A stretch of 64,000 bases of DNA. Origin: JAZPYZ01 sp045544455. GTDB lineage: Bacteria > Bacillota > Clostridia > Oscillospirales > Acutalibacteraceae. Position 1 is the first letter of the stretch; the number at the start of each line of letters is the position of its first letter. The notes beneath the pieces were generated by a model, which was given only the letters and a program-made list of their open reading frames with translations, was not told the origin of the DNA and made no database searches. The position numbers and the translations under genes are program-made. Positions 26,961 through 35,239 of the stretch are shown here, piece by piece. The stretch lies in NCBI GenBank assembly GCA_045544455.1, contig JAZPYZ010000010.1, positions 1 to 64,000 on the forward strand, written 5' to 3'.

Positions 26961-29105
26961 ATGAGAACGAAATGGTTATGCTTATTGGCAGTCGTGTGCC
27001 TGCTGGTGTCGATTTTTGGTATGACACCGGTATTGACATCGGCAGCTACTCCGCAAGTGGTCGTATCGAACGGGACTATCAGCGCGAACGATGCGTCGGT
27101 ATACGAGGTGAAGGTGTCGCTGGTCGATAACCCCGGTGTTACGATGATGCGGTTGAAACTGAACTACGATACCGAAAATCTCAAATTGATCGGTGTGACC
27201 GATGCCGGCGTGTTGGGTAATGCTATCCACACCAGCTCGTACAATGCGAGTCCGTACTATCTGTACTGGAGCAACGCGGTATCGACCACCAACTTTACGG
27301 CCAACGGCGTAATCGCTACCTTGCGGTTCGAGCTGATTGGCGCTACCGACAATTATGAAATATCGGTCAGTGCTAACTATGGCGATATTCTCGATAAGAA
27401 TGAGGACGAAGTGGCCTTCTCCATGACCGCCGGCACGATTTCGGCGTGTTCGCACGATAACGCATCGTATGACACGATCGTAGAGGTCGGTTGTGAAGTA
27501 GACGGAAAAAGCGATATGTCTTGCCCGGATTGCGGTGTCGAAATGGTGGTTACCACCCCGGCTACCGGACACAAGTACAGCGACTGGACAGTCGTAGAGG
27601 CGACCACCAAACGCGATGGTTATAAAACCCGTACTTGCTCGTATTGCGGTGACGTTGAAACGGTGGTGTTGCCGAAACTGACGTTGGATACCCCGTATGT
27701 CGAACTCAGCGACGTAACCGTTAATAACCGCTATGTGCAAGTAGCTGTGAAATTGTTTAACAACCCCGGCGTTTCCTCTCTCAAATTGATGCTGGACTAT
27801 GATACTGACTATATGACTTTGATCGACGTGTCGAATGCGAACGCGTTCTCCTCTTTGACGACGAATGGGAATGAACTGCATTGGACCAACGGCGGTGCAA
27901 ACGTGACAGCTGATACGACGATTGCCAACTTGACCTTTGAGTTGAATGAAACGGCTCCGCTTGGCGTTCAAACCAACGTGTCGGTTTCGGTTGTGGCGGG
28001 CGACACATACAATGCGGCTGGTCAAGCCGTTTCGTTTACGACGGTCAACAGCGAAATTACGTTGCCGGACACCTTGCGGTATACCGTAACGGTGGTAGAT
28101 ACCGAAGGTGGCACGGTGGCTCCGCTGCCGAGCACGGCGTATTACGGCGATGTGTTGACGGTGTCCATTACGTTGGATGAAGGGTATACGCTGGCATATT
28201 GGTTGATCAACGATCGGTATTATCACGCCAAGAAAACCTTTGATTTGCCGGTTAACAACGATCTGGTGATCACGCCGGTACTTCGAAGCCCGGGTGAAGA
28301 GAGTGATGTGTATACGTTGCGTTTCTTTACGGCTGACGGTGTTTTGGAAACAACGATGTTATCCACCGATATTACCAACGAACGTGATCTTCCGGAAATC
28401 CCGATTCGGTACGGATATACCATTACCGGTTGGGATATCGCGTTGGAAGACGGTATCGATTCGGATAAAGACGTGTTCCCGTGCTATGAAAAAGTCAGCG
28501 ACACCTATACCGTTGGTGTCATCGGCGGCACGGCGAACGTGGCCAATCCGCAATTTGAAGATAAGGTAATCGTCACGGCGAACGATCCGGACAACTTTGC
28601 GGCGTGGGTAGACGAAAACGGTAACGTGATGAGCGTGGCGGCCGAATACAAGTTCTTTGCGACACAGGATATTGTATTGATCGCTAAATCCAAATCCGAT
28701 TTGACGGTTCCGGATTATTTCATTAGTGTCAATAAAACGACGCAGAACGTAAGCACCAGCGATTCGAAATATCGCTTCTACGTAGTGGCTAATACCTACT
28801 ACGATCAAGATCTCTACACGATGGTCGAACGCGGTATCATCTATACCCAGGCCGATCCGGTCGATAAAGATGATTTCGTGATCGGGGCTACCGGCGTTAA
28901 GAAGAAGATCAGCTCGGCTACGGGCAATGGTCAGTTCATGTATCGCCTCAACAACGCGCCGAAGGGTTCGGTCATCACGGTGCGTGCGTACATGGTACTG
29001 AAAGATGCCGACGGCAACTTCGTCACGGTATACAGTGATCTGTGTAACGCTTCTTGGATAGAAGAAGATGACGACCATATCCACGAAGACGACGGCGATT
29101 TCTAA
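26961..29105 (+). CDS. Secreted protein with two cohesin-like domains
   Basis: The 714-residue protein has a signal peptide (WLCLLAVVCLLVSIFGMTPVLTSAA), cohesin 1 (about residues 35-170: VSLVDNPGVTMMRLKLNYD), a Cys/His spacer (about 171-235: CSHDNAS, CEVDGKSDMSCPDCG, GHKYSDWT, RTCSYCGD) like the spacer in the upstream protein, cohesin 2 (about 240-365: VKLFNNPGVSSLKLMLDYD), then bacterial repeat-like modules (YTVTVVDTEGGTVAPLPSTAYYGD; YGYTITGWD) and a C-terminal beta-rich region ending in an acidic His/Asp tail. It has no C-terminal helix, so it may be released, or retained by binding. No dockerin repeat (paired Asp/Asn calcium loops) was found. GAGAGAGG precedes ATG 26961. Confidence 0.85.
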   Translation: MRTKWLCLLAVVCLLVSIFGMTPVLTSAATPQVVVSNGTISANDASVYEVKVSLVDNPGVTMMRLKLNYDTENLKLIGVTDAGVLGNAIHTSSYNASPYYLYWSNAVSTTNFTANGVIATLRFELIGATDNYEISVSANYGDILDKNEDEVAFSMTAGTISACSHDNASYDTIVEVGCEVDGKSDMSCPDCGVEMVVTTPATGHKYSDWTVVEATTKRDGYKTRTCSYCGDVETVVLPKLTLDTPYVELSDVTVNNRYVQVAVKLFNNPGVSSLKLMLDYDTDYMTLIDVSNANAFSSLTTNGNELHWTNGGANVTADTTIANLTFELNETAPLGVQTNVSVSVVAGDTYNAAGQAVSFTTVNSEITLPDTLRYTVTVVDTEGGTVAPLPSTAYYGDVLTVSITLDEGYTLAYWLINDRYYHAKKTFDLPVNNDLVITPVLRSPGEESDVYTLRFFTADGVLETTMLSTDITNERDLPEIPIRYGYTITGWDIALEDGIDSDKDVFPCYEKVSDTYTVGVIGGTANVANPQFEDKVIVTANDPDNFAAWVDENGNVMSVAAEYKFFATQDIVLIAKSKSDLTVPDYFISVNKTTQNVSTSDSKYRFYVVANTYYDQDLYTMVERGIIYTQADPVDKDDFVIGATGVKKKISSATGNGQFMYRLNNAPKGSVITVRAYMVLKDADGNFVTVYSDLCNASWIEEDDDHIHEDDGDF

Positions 29106-29119
29106 TCGATTCTAAAACA

Positions 29120-29163
29120 ACAAAAAGCGGTTTCAGCCATTTGGCTGAACCCGCTTTTTTCTT
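29120..29163 (+). terminator. Terminator after the cohesin pair
   Basis: AAAAAGCGG..TTCAGCC, loop ATTT, GGCTGAA..CCGCTTTTTT; a long stem with a T-run, 15 bases after the stop. The A-run on the other side may let it end the coat genes too. Confidence 0.88.
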
Positions 29164-29179
29164 GTGCGGTATCGGTTTT

Positions 29180-29434
29180 TTACGACATGCTGTTGGCGGT
29201 AAATTTTTGTTTGACTTCGTTGATCTTTGAGGTTTCGGCTTGGGTGGACGAATACCAACCCTTTGCACTCATTTTCTGATAAATGGTGTTTTGCATATCG
29301 AGCGCATCTTTTAGGGACGTATCAAACGCTTGATGCACGTTTTGCGCCGATGACTCGATTGTTCCGTGCATGAACAGATCGCACATGCCTTTGGTGTTCA
29401 TCAGTAAATCTTCCATGATTTGTTTGTCATCCAT
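29180..29434 (-). CDS. Spore coat protein, CotF-like
   Basis: The 84-residue helical protein matches the coat F family (ferritin-like short helices): MDDKQIMEDLLMNTKGMCDLFMHG near the N-terminus and QNTIYQKMSAKGWYSSTQAETSKINEVKQKF at the C-terminus, including the GWY and KF landmarks. It would be deposited in the spore coat from the mother cell. AAAGGAG precedes ATG 29434. It is in an operon with the smaller gene at 29448-29621, 13 bases upstream. Confidence 0.85.
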   Translation of the reverse strand: MDDKQIMEDLLMNTKGMCDLFMHGTIESSAQNVHQAFDTSLKDALDMQNTIYQKMSAKGWYSSTQAETSKINEVKQKFTANSMS

Positions 29435-29447
29435 GATGGTTTCTCCT

Positions 29448-29621
29448 TTACATCAGTTGATACAGGCGGCTAAACATTTCGTTGGTTTTATTTTCCAACG
29501 AGGTTGCGAGTGATTTCAGTTCGCCGTCTTGCAGTTGACCGGCCGCTTGCTGACACTTTGTCTGCAAAAATTTGGCATGGCCCAACGCGTCTTCGATATA
29601 CAACAGTTCTTTCGGGCTCAT
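29448..29621 (-). CDS. Small spore coat-associated protein (57 aa)
   Basis: This 57-residue helical protein starts MSPKELLYIEDALGHAKFLQ and ends NEMFSRLYQLM, with KCQQAAGQLQDGELKS in the middle. It resembles the short proteins usually encoded beside CotF in Clostridia. The ribosome site GGAGGTGAG lies 4 bases before ATG 29621, an excellent match. It overlaps nothing and is in the same operon as the CotF-like gene. A mother-cell sigma factor promoter would be expected upstream, but none could be assigned with confidence. Confidence 0.82.
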   Translation of the reverse strand: MSPKELLYIEDALGHAKFLQTKCQQAAGQLQDGELKSLATSLENKTNEMFSRLYQLM

Positions 29622-29724
29622 ATTCTCACCTCCAACGGTAGTATTGACAGAAAATACCGATAAATATACCGCTTAACACGCTTTTTTCTTGTCCTGTGTA
29701 GAATGAGAAAAGGGGGTGGTTGGG

Positions 29725-30432
29725 ATGAGAAGACGATACCGATGCCGTCGACGGCGGCGTCGTAGTCGTTCCATCGTCAAACGGTGGTTGTGTGTATTTT
29801 TAACGCTTTGTGTGGTGGGATTGGTGTGGTTTGACCAACAATTGATGCCGTTGATTAAACGGTATGCGGCCATGGTGGCCGAACGCAACGCCACGTTGTA
29901 TATCAATGAAGCAGTTACTGATCTGTTGGCTTCGCAAACCGATTGGTACGGGCAACTGATGACCGTGACCGAAGATGTCGACGGAAACGTGAAATCGATG
30001 TCGGCCGACATCGCGAAAATCAATCTGTTAAAATCACAGATCACACAGGAGATCGTATCTCGTACGGCTTCGGTAGAATTTCAGCAACTGGCTATTCCGC
30101 TTGGCACGGTAATCGGCGGTTCGTTTTTCACCGGCCGCGGACCCCGTCTGCCGATACGGGTGAGCACCAGCGGATCGGTGCTAAGTACGTTATACAGCGA
30201 ATTTGGCGATGCCGGCATCAATCAAACCAACCATCAAATTTACCTAAACATCACCGTTCGGTTCTTTGTGGCGATTCCGTCGCTCTATTATTCAACGGTC
30301 GACGTATCGTCGGTGTTTTTGATTGCCGAATCGGTTTTGGTCGGCGACGTGCCGGATTCGTATACCAGTGTGAACGACGATCGCAGTGATTTGATCGGAA
30401 AAATCTTTGATTATGCGGATATTGGGTTGTAG
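29725..30432 (+). CDS. yunB: Sporulation protein YunB
   Basis: The 235-residue protein begins with a very arginine-rich segment (MRRRYRCRRRRRRSRS), one membrane helix (WLCVFLTLCVVGLVWF), then an exported domain with YINEAVTDLL, SMSADIAKINLLKSQIT, IPLGTVIGGSFFTGRGPRLPI and GINQTNHQIYLNI, all characteristic of YunB. In Bacillus it belongs to the sigma-E regulon and is needed for normal sporulation. The SIPL-like pattern LGTVIGG is intact. ATG 29725 was chosen on AAAGGGGGTGG; GTG 29716 overlaps that ribosome site. The gene is divergent from the coat gene pair. Confidence 0.9.
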   Translation: MRRRYRCRRRRRRSRSIVKRWLCVFLTLCVVGLVWFDQQLMPLIKRYAAMVAERNATLYINEAVTDLLASQTDWYGQLMTVTEDVDGNVKSMSADIAKINLLKSQITQEIVSRTASVEFQQLAIPLGTVIGGSFFTGRGPRLPIRVSTSGSVLSTLYSEFGDAGINQTNHQIYLNITVRFFVAIPSLYYSTVDVSSVFLIAESVLVGDVPDSYTSVNDDRSDLIGKIFDYADIGL

Positions 30433-30484
30433 AATTCAAAAAGATTTGTTATACTATAATGGTATATAAAAGGGGATGAACAAT

Positions 30485-32467
30485 ATGCCGGAATGGACAA
30501 CTGCACAAAAACGATACGACGAATTGACCGCGTTGATCGAATATCATAGCCATTTGTATTACGATTTGGACCAACCGGAATTGGAAGACGATGCGTTTGA
30601 TGCGATGACGCGCGAACTACGTGCGTTGGAAACCGCCTATCCGCAGTTGGTTCGTCCCGATTCATACAGTCAACAAGTGCACGGGACGGTATCTCGTTTG
30701 TTTACCCCGGTTGAACACGAAGTACCGCTGGCGAGCTTGCAGGACGTGTTTTCCTTTGAAGAATTGCGTGATTTTGACGCTCGCGTGCGTGAAACCGTTA
30801 CGCCTACTTATGTGGTGGAACCGAAAATAGACGGGTTGTCGATTGCGATTGAGTATCGCAACGGGGTGTTTTATCGCGGCGCGACGCGTGGCGACGGCAA
30901 CACGGGGGAAGATGTGTCGGATAATTTGCGGCAGATCGCGGACATTCCGGAAACCTTGACCGAACCGGTTGAACGCGTGATTGTGCGCGGTGAAGTGTAT
31001 ATGCCGCGCGAACAATTTGCGGCTCTGGTTGCCAAACAGGAAGAAAACGGCGAAAAAACCTTTAAAAATCCGCGCAATGCGGCCGCCGGTTCGTTGCGTC
31101 AAAAAGATTCCTCGGTGGTCAAACAACGCGGTCTTTCGATTTTTGTGTTCAATTTGCAGTTGATCGAAGGGGAGACGGTGCGGTCACATGCCGCCTCGCT
31201 CGAACGTATGCGTCAACTGGGGTTTTCGGTAATTCCGTTTTATAAACGCACCGATTCAATCGAGGAGGCAATCGCCGAAATCGAACGAATCGGGCAGATG
31301 CGCAACACCTTGCCGTTTGATATCGACGGTGCGGTTATCAAGGTGGACGATTTCGACATGCGCGGTGAACTTGGTTCTACCGCGAAATATCCCAAATGGG
31401 CGGTGGCGTATAAATATCCGCCGGAAGAAAAGCAAACTGTGTTGATAGACGTCGAGGTGAACGTCGGACGTACCGGTGTGTTAACGCCGACCGGCGTGTT
31501 TGAGCCCATTACCTTAGCCGGTACAACGGTTAGCCGCGCCACCTTACACAACCAAAATTTTATCGACGAAAAGGGCTTGTCTATTGGAGATACGGTGGTG
31601 TTGCGCAAAGCGGGCGATATTATTCCGGAAGTGGTTCGTGTCGCCAACCACGTTCAGGACGCTTTGCCGTATCAACTGCCGACATCTTGCCCGTCTTGCG
31701 GTAGCACGGTGGTGCAAGACGAAGAAGAGGTGGCGCTTCGGTGCGTTAATCCGACCTGTCCGGCACAACGTATCCGTCATGTGATCCATTTTGCTTCGCG
31801 TGATGCCATGGATATCGAAGGGCTGGGCGATGCATTGGTAGAGCTGTTGGTACAACAGGATCTGGTGCATCAAGTGGACGATCTGTATCGCCTCGATCGC
31901 GATGCGGTCGCGGCGTTGGACCGTATGGGTGCCAAATCGGCAGATAACCTGTTTGGTGCGATCGAAGCGTCAAAAGAGGCGGATTTATCGCGTGTGATCT
32001 TTGCGTTAGGCATCCGCCATGTGGGACAGAAAAACGCTAAAAGTTTGGCGGAACATTTCGGTACCATGCAAGCTGTGATGGCCGCGAGCGAAGACGAAAT
32101 CGCTGCTATCGATGGGTTTGGTTCGGTAATGGCGCACAGTGTTGTCGCGTTTTTCAAAATGGAACAATCGCGCGAATTGGTCGCTCGATTGGAAACGCTT
32201 GGTGTGAATATGCAAAGTCGCGTAGTGCGCCAAGATGATCGGTTTGCCGGCATGACGTTTGTGCTCACCGGCACACTTCCCACCATGAAACGCGATGAAG
32301 CCTCGGCTTTGATCGAACAATACGGCGGTAAAACCTCTGGCAGTGTGTCCAAAAAGACGTCGGTGGTGCTGGCAGGGGAGGATGCCGGTTCCAAACTGGT
32401 CAAGGCTCAACAACTCGGTATTCGCATCATCGATGAGGCGGAATTCTTACGGATGATTGCCGAATGA
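30485..32467 (+). CDS. ligA: NAD-dependent DNA ligase
   Basis: The ligase of about 660 residues has domain Ia (RYDELTALIEYHSHLYYDLD), the adenylated lysine in VVEPKIDGLSIAIEYRNG, GDGNTGEDVSDN, the OB fold, the Cys4 zinc finger (CPSCG...CVNPTCPAQ), helix-hairpin-helix repeats (DIEGLGDALVELL, LGIRHVGQKNAKSLAEHFG) and a C-terminal BRCT domain (FVLTGTLPTMKRDEA). It seals Okazaki fragments and repair nicks. ATG 30485 was chosen because AGGGG lies 9 bases upstream; ATG 30476 is adjacent to it. A weak promoter (TTGTAG-17-TATACT, 30427-30455) overlaps the yunB stop. In many Firmicutes ligA follows pcrA; here it stands alone. Confidence 0.95.
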   Translation: MPEWTTAQKRYDELTALIEYHSHLYYDLDQPELEDDAFDAMTRELRALETAYPQLVRPDSYSQQVHGTVSRLFTPVEHEVPLASLQDVFSFEELRDFDARVRETVTPTYVVEPKIDGLSIAIEYRNGVFYRGATRGDGNTGEDVSDNLRQIADIPETLTEPVERVIVRGEVYMPREQFAALVAKQEENGEKTFKNPRNAAAGSLRQKDSSVVKQRGLSIFVFNLQLIEGETVRSHAASLERMRQLGFSVIPFYKRTDSIEEAIAEIERIGQMRNTLPFDIDGAVIKVDDFDMRGELGSTAKYPKWAVAYKYPPEEKQTVLIDVEVNVGRTGVLTPTGVFEPITLAGTTVSRATLHNQNFIDEKGLSIGDTVVLRKAGDIIPEVVRVANHVQDALPYQLPTSCPSCGSTVVQDEEEVALRCVNPTCPAQRIRHVIHFASRDAMDIEGLGDALVELLVQQDLVHQVDDLYRLDRDAVAALDRMGAKSADNLFGAIEASKEADLSRVIFALGIRHVGQKNAKSLAEHFGTMQAVMAASEDEIAAIDGFGSVMAHSVVAFFKMEQSRELVARLETLGVNMQSRVVRQDDRFAGMTFVLTGTLPTMKRDEASALIEQYGGKTSGSVSKKTSVVLAGEDAGSKLVKAQQLGIRIIDEAEFLRMIAE

Positions 32468-32486
32468 TTGACAGAATATCTTACCT

Positions 32487-32518
32487 AAAAAAGACTCGCT
32501 TTGGCGAGTCTTTTTTTA
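32487..32518 (+). terminator. Intrinsic terminator of ligA
   Basis: AAAGACTCGC, loop TTTG, GCGAGTCTTT with a long T-run, 20 bases after the stop. Confidence 0.93.
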
Positions 32519-32527
32519 TGCCACCTA

Positions 32528-32582
32528 TTGACAAATTTCGCAAGCATGAATATAATAACATATGAACAAGTGTTCATATGTT
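32528..32582 (+). promoter_or_regulatory. Promoter and ArsR/SmtB operator of the metal efflux operon
   Basis: TTGACA (32528-32533), 17 bases, TATAAT (32551-32556). Starting at the very next base is a perfect 26-bp palindrome: AACATATGAACA (32557-32568), AG, TGTTCATATGTT (32571-32582). It matches the classic SmtB/CzrA/CadC operator core TGAACA..TGTTCA and covers the expected transcript start, so metal-free repressor bound there should block RNA polymerase. The palindrome ends within the ribosome-site region AGGAGG. Confidence 0.92.
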
Positions 32583-32595
32583 AGGAGGAAACGGA

Positions 32596-32958
32596 ATGTC
32601 GCGATACGACGAAGTGGAACGGTGCGATTATATACACGTGCACGATGATTTAGTCAAATCGGTGAAGGAGAAGATGCCGCAAGAGAACGATCTGGCGGAT
32701 TTAGCGGAGTTGTTCCGCATTTTCGGTGACACGACACGCATTCGGATTTTGTATGTGTTGTTCGAGTCGGAGATGTGTGTGTGCGATATTGCCACGCTGC
32801 TTGGTATGACGCAGTCGGCGGTATCGCATCAGTTGCGGTTACTCAAGCAGGCGAAACTGGCGCGCGCTAGGCGTGACGGCAAAACGGTGTTTTATTCGTT
32901 GGCAGATGACCACGTGCGGACGATTATCGCACAAGGTATGGATCATATTCAGGAATGA
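32596..32958 (+). CDS. ArsR/SmtB-family metal-sensing repressor
   Basis: The 120-residue winged-helix repressor has LAELFRIFGDTTRIRILYVLFESEMCVCDIATLLGMTQSAVSHQLRLLKQAKLARARRDGKTVFYSL. The CVC pair in the alpha3 region (ELCVCD in CadC) and a His/Asp-rich N-terminus and C-terminus (YIHVHDD; DDHVRTIIAQGMDHIQE) suggest both alpha3N and alpha5-type metal sites, that is Cd/Pb/Zn sensing. It should bind the perfect operator upstream of its own gene and release on metal binding, derepressing the HMA and ATPase genes that follow within 10 bases. ATG 32596 follows AGGAGG. Confidence 0.93.
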   Translation: MSRYDEVERCDYIHVHDDLVKSVKEKMPQENDLADLAELFRIFGDTTRIRILYVLFESEMCVCDIATLLGMTQSAVSHQLRLLKQAKLARARRDGKTVFYSLADDHVRTIIAQGMDHIQE

Positions 32959-32967
32959 GGGATTGAC

Positions 32968-33189
32968 ATGGTGAAACAATTTAGATTTACGGGTATTGAT
33001 TGTGCGAATTGCGCGGCCAAACTGGAACGCGCACTTGGAAAAATCGACGGCGTTAAAACGGCGTCGGTACAATTTATGACGCAAAAGATTCGGTTGGATA
33101 TCGAGGAAGATAGGGAAGCAAGCGTGCTGCAAGAGGTAGAGGCGGTTTGTCGCAAAACACATCCGCATATGACGATGAAGGCGGTCTGA
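32968..33189 (+). CDS. Stand-alone heavy-metal-associated (HMA) domain protein
   Basis: The 73-residue ferredoxin-like HMA fold starts KQFRFTGIDCANCAAKLERAL, with the metal-binding CANC motif. It would shuttle or present Zn(II)/Cd(II)/Pb(II) to the ATPase encoded 4 bases downstream, or be its detached N-terminal metal-binding domain. It is normal in length for one HMA domain, and the fold is complete. The separation looks real, not a frameshift: stop and start have their own spacing. Confidence 0.9.
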   Translation: MVKQFRFTGIDCANCAAKLERALGKIDGVKTASVQFMTQKIRLDIEEDREASVLQEVEAVCRKTHPHMTMKAV

Positions 33190-33193
33190 TACC

Positions 33194-35050
33194 ATGAGCA
33201 ATCGCAAACTCTTTTGGGGACGTATAGCGTGCGGCGTGGCAGTGTTTGTCGCGGCGTTGTTGGTTCCGGCAGATTCCGCATGGGTGAGGCCGGTCGTGTT
33301 TGCGCTTTCGTATCTCCTGTTCGGCGCCGATATTTTATGGGCGGCTTTACAAAACGTGGTCCGTCTGCAGATGTTGGATGAACAATTTTTGATGACGATC
33401 GCTTCGTGCGGTGCGTTTGTTATCGGCGAATATGCCGAGGCGGTTATGGTGGTATTGTTATACCAGATCGGCGAGTATTTTCAGCGATATGCGGTCGATC
33501 AATCGCGTCGGTCGGTGGCGGACTTGATGGACGTTAGTCCGTCTTTTGCGCACGTGTGGCGTGACGGTGAATGGGTATCGGTTTCGCCGGAAGAGGTAGC
33601 GGTGGATTCGTTGATTCAAATCAAGGCCGGCGAACGGGTACCGATTGACGGCGTGGTTGTGGATGGCGATAGTGCGCTCGATATGGCGGCGTTGACCGGC
33701 GAATCGGTTCCGCGTGACGTGTCGGCCGGAGACGCGATTATATCCGGCAGTATTAACATAAACGGGATGCTCACGGTGCGCACCACCAAAGCATACGCCG
33801 ATTCGACCGTAGCGCGTATTCTCGACATGGTCGAAAACGCTGTCGAACAAAAAGCCAAAAGCGAACAGTTTATCACGCAATTTGCCAGATGGTATACTCC
33901 GTTGGTGGTAGCGGCCGCGATCGTGTTAGCGGTGTTGCCGCCTGTGTTTGGCGGAGAATGGAGCACGTGGCTCCACCGGGCGCTGACGTTTTTAGTGGTA
34001 TCTTGTCCGTGCGCCTTGGTTATTTCGGTTCCGTTGGCGTTTTTCAGCGGTATCGGTGCCGCATCTGCTCGCGGCATCTTGGTCAAAGGCAGTAACTACC
34101 TTCAGGTGTTGGCTGATATCGATACCGTGGTGATGGATAAGACCGGCACGCTGACCAACGGTACGTTTTCGCTCGTATACGTGCAACCGTATCAAGTGTC
34201 AGAAGACACCTTGCGGATGTATGCGGCGTTGGCAGAACAGGCGTCTAACCATCCCATCGCGCGGGAAATCGTGCGTGCGTATCAAGGGGATTTGTCGTCT
34301 CATTCGATCGAGCAAGCCTCTGAACAAGCCGGTTACGGCGTGCGCGCTGTGGTGGACGGCCATACCGTGTTGGTAGGCAATCCAAAGCAGATGGCGCGCG
34401 AAGGGGTGTCGCTACCTTTGGTATCGACCGAAGGTACGCTCGTGTACGTGGCGTTGGATGGCACTTGTATCGGTTGCTTGGGCGTGGTCGACACCCTAAA
34501 AAGCCATGCGGTGCAGGCGGTACAAGGGTTGCAGTCGATGGGCGTGCGGTGCGTGATGCTCAGTGGAGATCACCAAACGCAGGTCGATCGCACGGCGGCA
34601 CAACTCGGTATTACACACGCCGTCGGCGATCTGTTGCCGGACGGCAAGATGGCCTACCTGGAGGATATATTGGCACAACCCGAACGCCGCGGCAAGGTGG
34701 CGTTCGTTGGCGACGGCATCAACGATGCGCCGGCTTTGGCCCGTGCGGACGTTGGCGTGGCGATGGGTGCGTTGGGCAGCGATGCCGCGGTCGAAGCGGC
34801 AGATGTGATATTGATGGACGATGATCCGGCCAAACTGGAAGAGGCGGTACGTTTGTCGCGCAAAACCATGCGTATCGTTAAAGGCAACATCGTGTTTGCA
34901 CTCGGTATCAAGATCGGTGTGTTGCTTTTGGGTGCGCTGGGTGTTACCGGCATGTGGGAAGCGATCTTTGCCGACGTGGGCGTATCGATGTTGGCGATCC
35001 TTAATTCGATGCGGTTATTGGTTCGAAAAAAAGAAACAAAAAAGAGTTGA
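33194..35050 (+). CDS. P1B-type heavy metal (Zn/Cd/Pb) efflux ATPase
   Basis: The 618-residue ATPase has membrane helices, the metal-site helix VVSCPCALVISVPLAFFSGIGAAS, the actuator motif TGES, the phosphorylation site DKTGTLT, the HP motif (SNHPIAREI), GDGINDAPALARADVGVAMG, and C-terminal helices. CPC with a downstream lysine-containing or ASP-type helix (ALGIKIGVLLLGALGVTGMWEAIFADVGVS) fits the Zn/Cd/Pb (CadA/ZntA) group. It exports the toxic ion from the cytoplasm. It lacks the usual fused N-terminal HMA domain, supplied instead by the preceding gene. The operon is controlled by the ArsR-type repressor at 32596. Its stop codon lies inside the next gene's -35 box. Confidence 0.92.
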   Translation: MSNRKLFWGRIACGVAVFVAALLVPADSAWVRPVVFALSYLLFGADILWAALQNVVRLQMLDEQFLMTIASCGAFVIGEYAEAVMVVLLYQIGEYFQRYAVDQSRRSVADLMDVSPSFAHVWRDGEWVSVSPEEVAVDSLIQIKAGERVPIDGVVVDGDSALDMAALTGESVPRDVSAGDAIISGSININGMLTVRTTKAYADSTVARILDMVENAVEQKAKSEQFITQFARWYTPLVVAAAIVLAVLPPVFGGEWSTWLHRALTFLVVSCPCALVISVPLAFFSGIGAASARGILVKGSNYLQVLADIDTVVMDKTGTLTNGTFSLVYVQPYQVSEDTLRMYAALAEQASNHPIAREIVRAYQGDLSSHSIEQASEQAGYGVRAVVDGHTVLVGNPKQMAREGVSLPLVSTEGTLVYVALDGTCIGCLGVVDTLKSHAVQAVQGLQSMGVRCVMLSGDHQTQVDRTAAQLGITHAVGDLLPDGKMAYLEDILAQPERRGKVAFVGDGINDAPALARADVGVAMGALGSDAAVEAADVILMDDDPAKLEEAVRLSRKTMRIVKGNIVFALGIKIGVLLLGALGVTGMWEAIFADVGVSMLAILNSMRLLVRKKETKKS

Positions 35051-35075
35051 CAGACGCAGATTGGTCTGTTATAAT
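35047..35075 (+). promoter_or_regulatory. Consensus promoter of infC-rpmI-rplT
   Basis: TTGACA (35047-35052), 17 bases, TATAAT (35070-35075), perfect consensus. The -35 overlaps the stop codon of the ATPase gene. Confidence 0.92.
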
Positions 35076-35082
35076 AATCGGG

Positions 35083-35224
35083 AAATAAAACAAAGCAGAG
35101 CGTTTGCCCGTTCTCACCTGCGGATTTTGTTCACGTCAGGTCAATAGTACGCATATCTTTTATATAAGGGTATTGGTGTCGATTGTTGCGCGGGCAGGAT
35201 TACTGCCCGCGTTTTAATTTTTGG
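35083..35224 (+). promoter_or_regulatory. L20-type leader with attenuator of infC-rpmI-rplT
   Basis: The roughly 150-nt untranslated leader ends in an intrinsic terminator, CGCGGGCAG (35189-35197), loop GATTA, CTGCCCGCG (35203-35211) and a T-rich tract. TGCCCG at 35105-35110 can pair with CGGGCA of the terminator's 5' arm, giving a competing anti-terminator. Position and layout match the L20 leader of Firmicutes, in which free L20 promotes termination. The class is inferred from context and structure; the L20-binding fold itself was not verified. Confidence 0.75.
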
Positions 35225-35239
35225 TGGAGGTGTTGACCC

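Noticed and set aside
26982..28226. Antisense open frame of 414 codons across the second cohesin gene
   Set aside because: It mirrors a clearly coding strand with cohesin domains, has no ribosome site and no recognisable product; it is a shadow.
29622..29724. Mother-cell sigma factor promoters between the coat pair and yunB
   Set aside because: Short matches to sigma-E/K-like elements can be drawn, but none has both boxes at the right spacing, so no claim is made.
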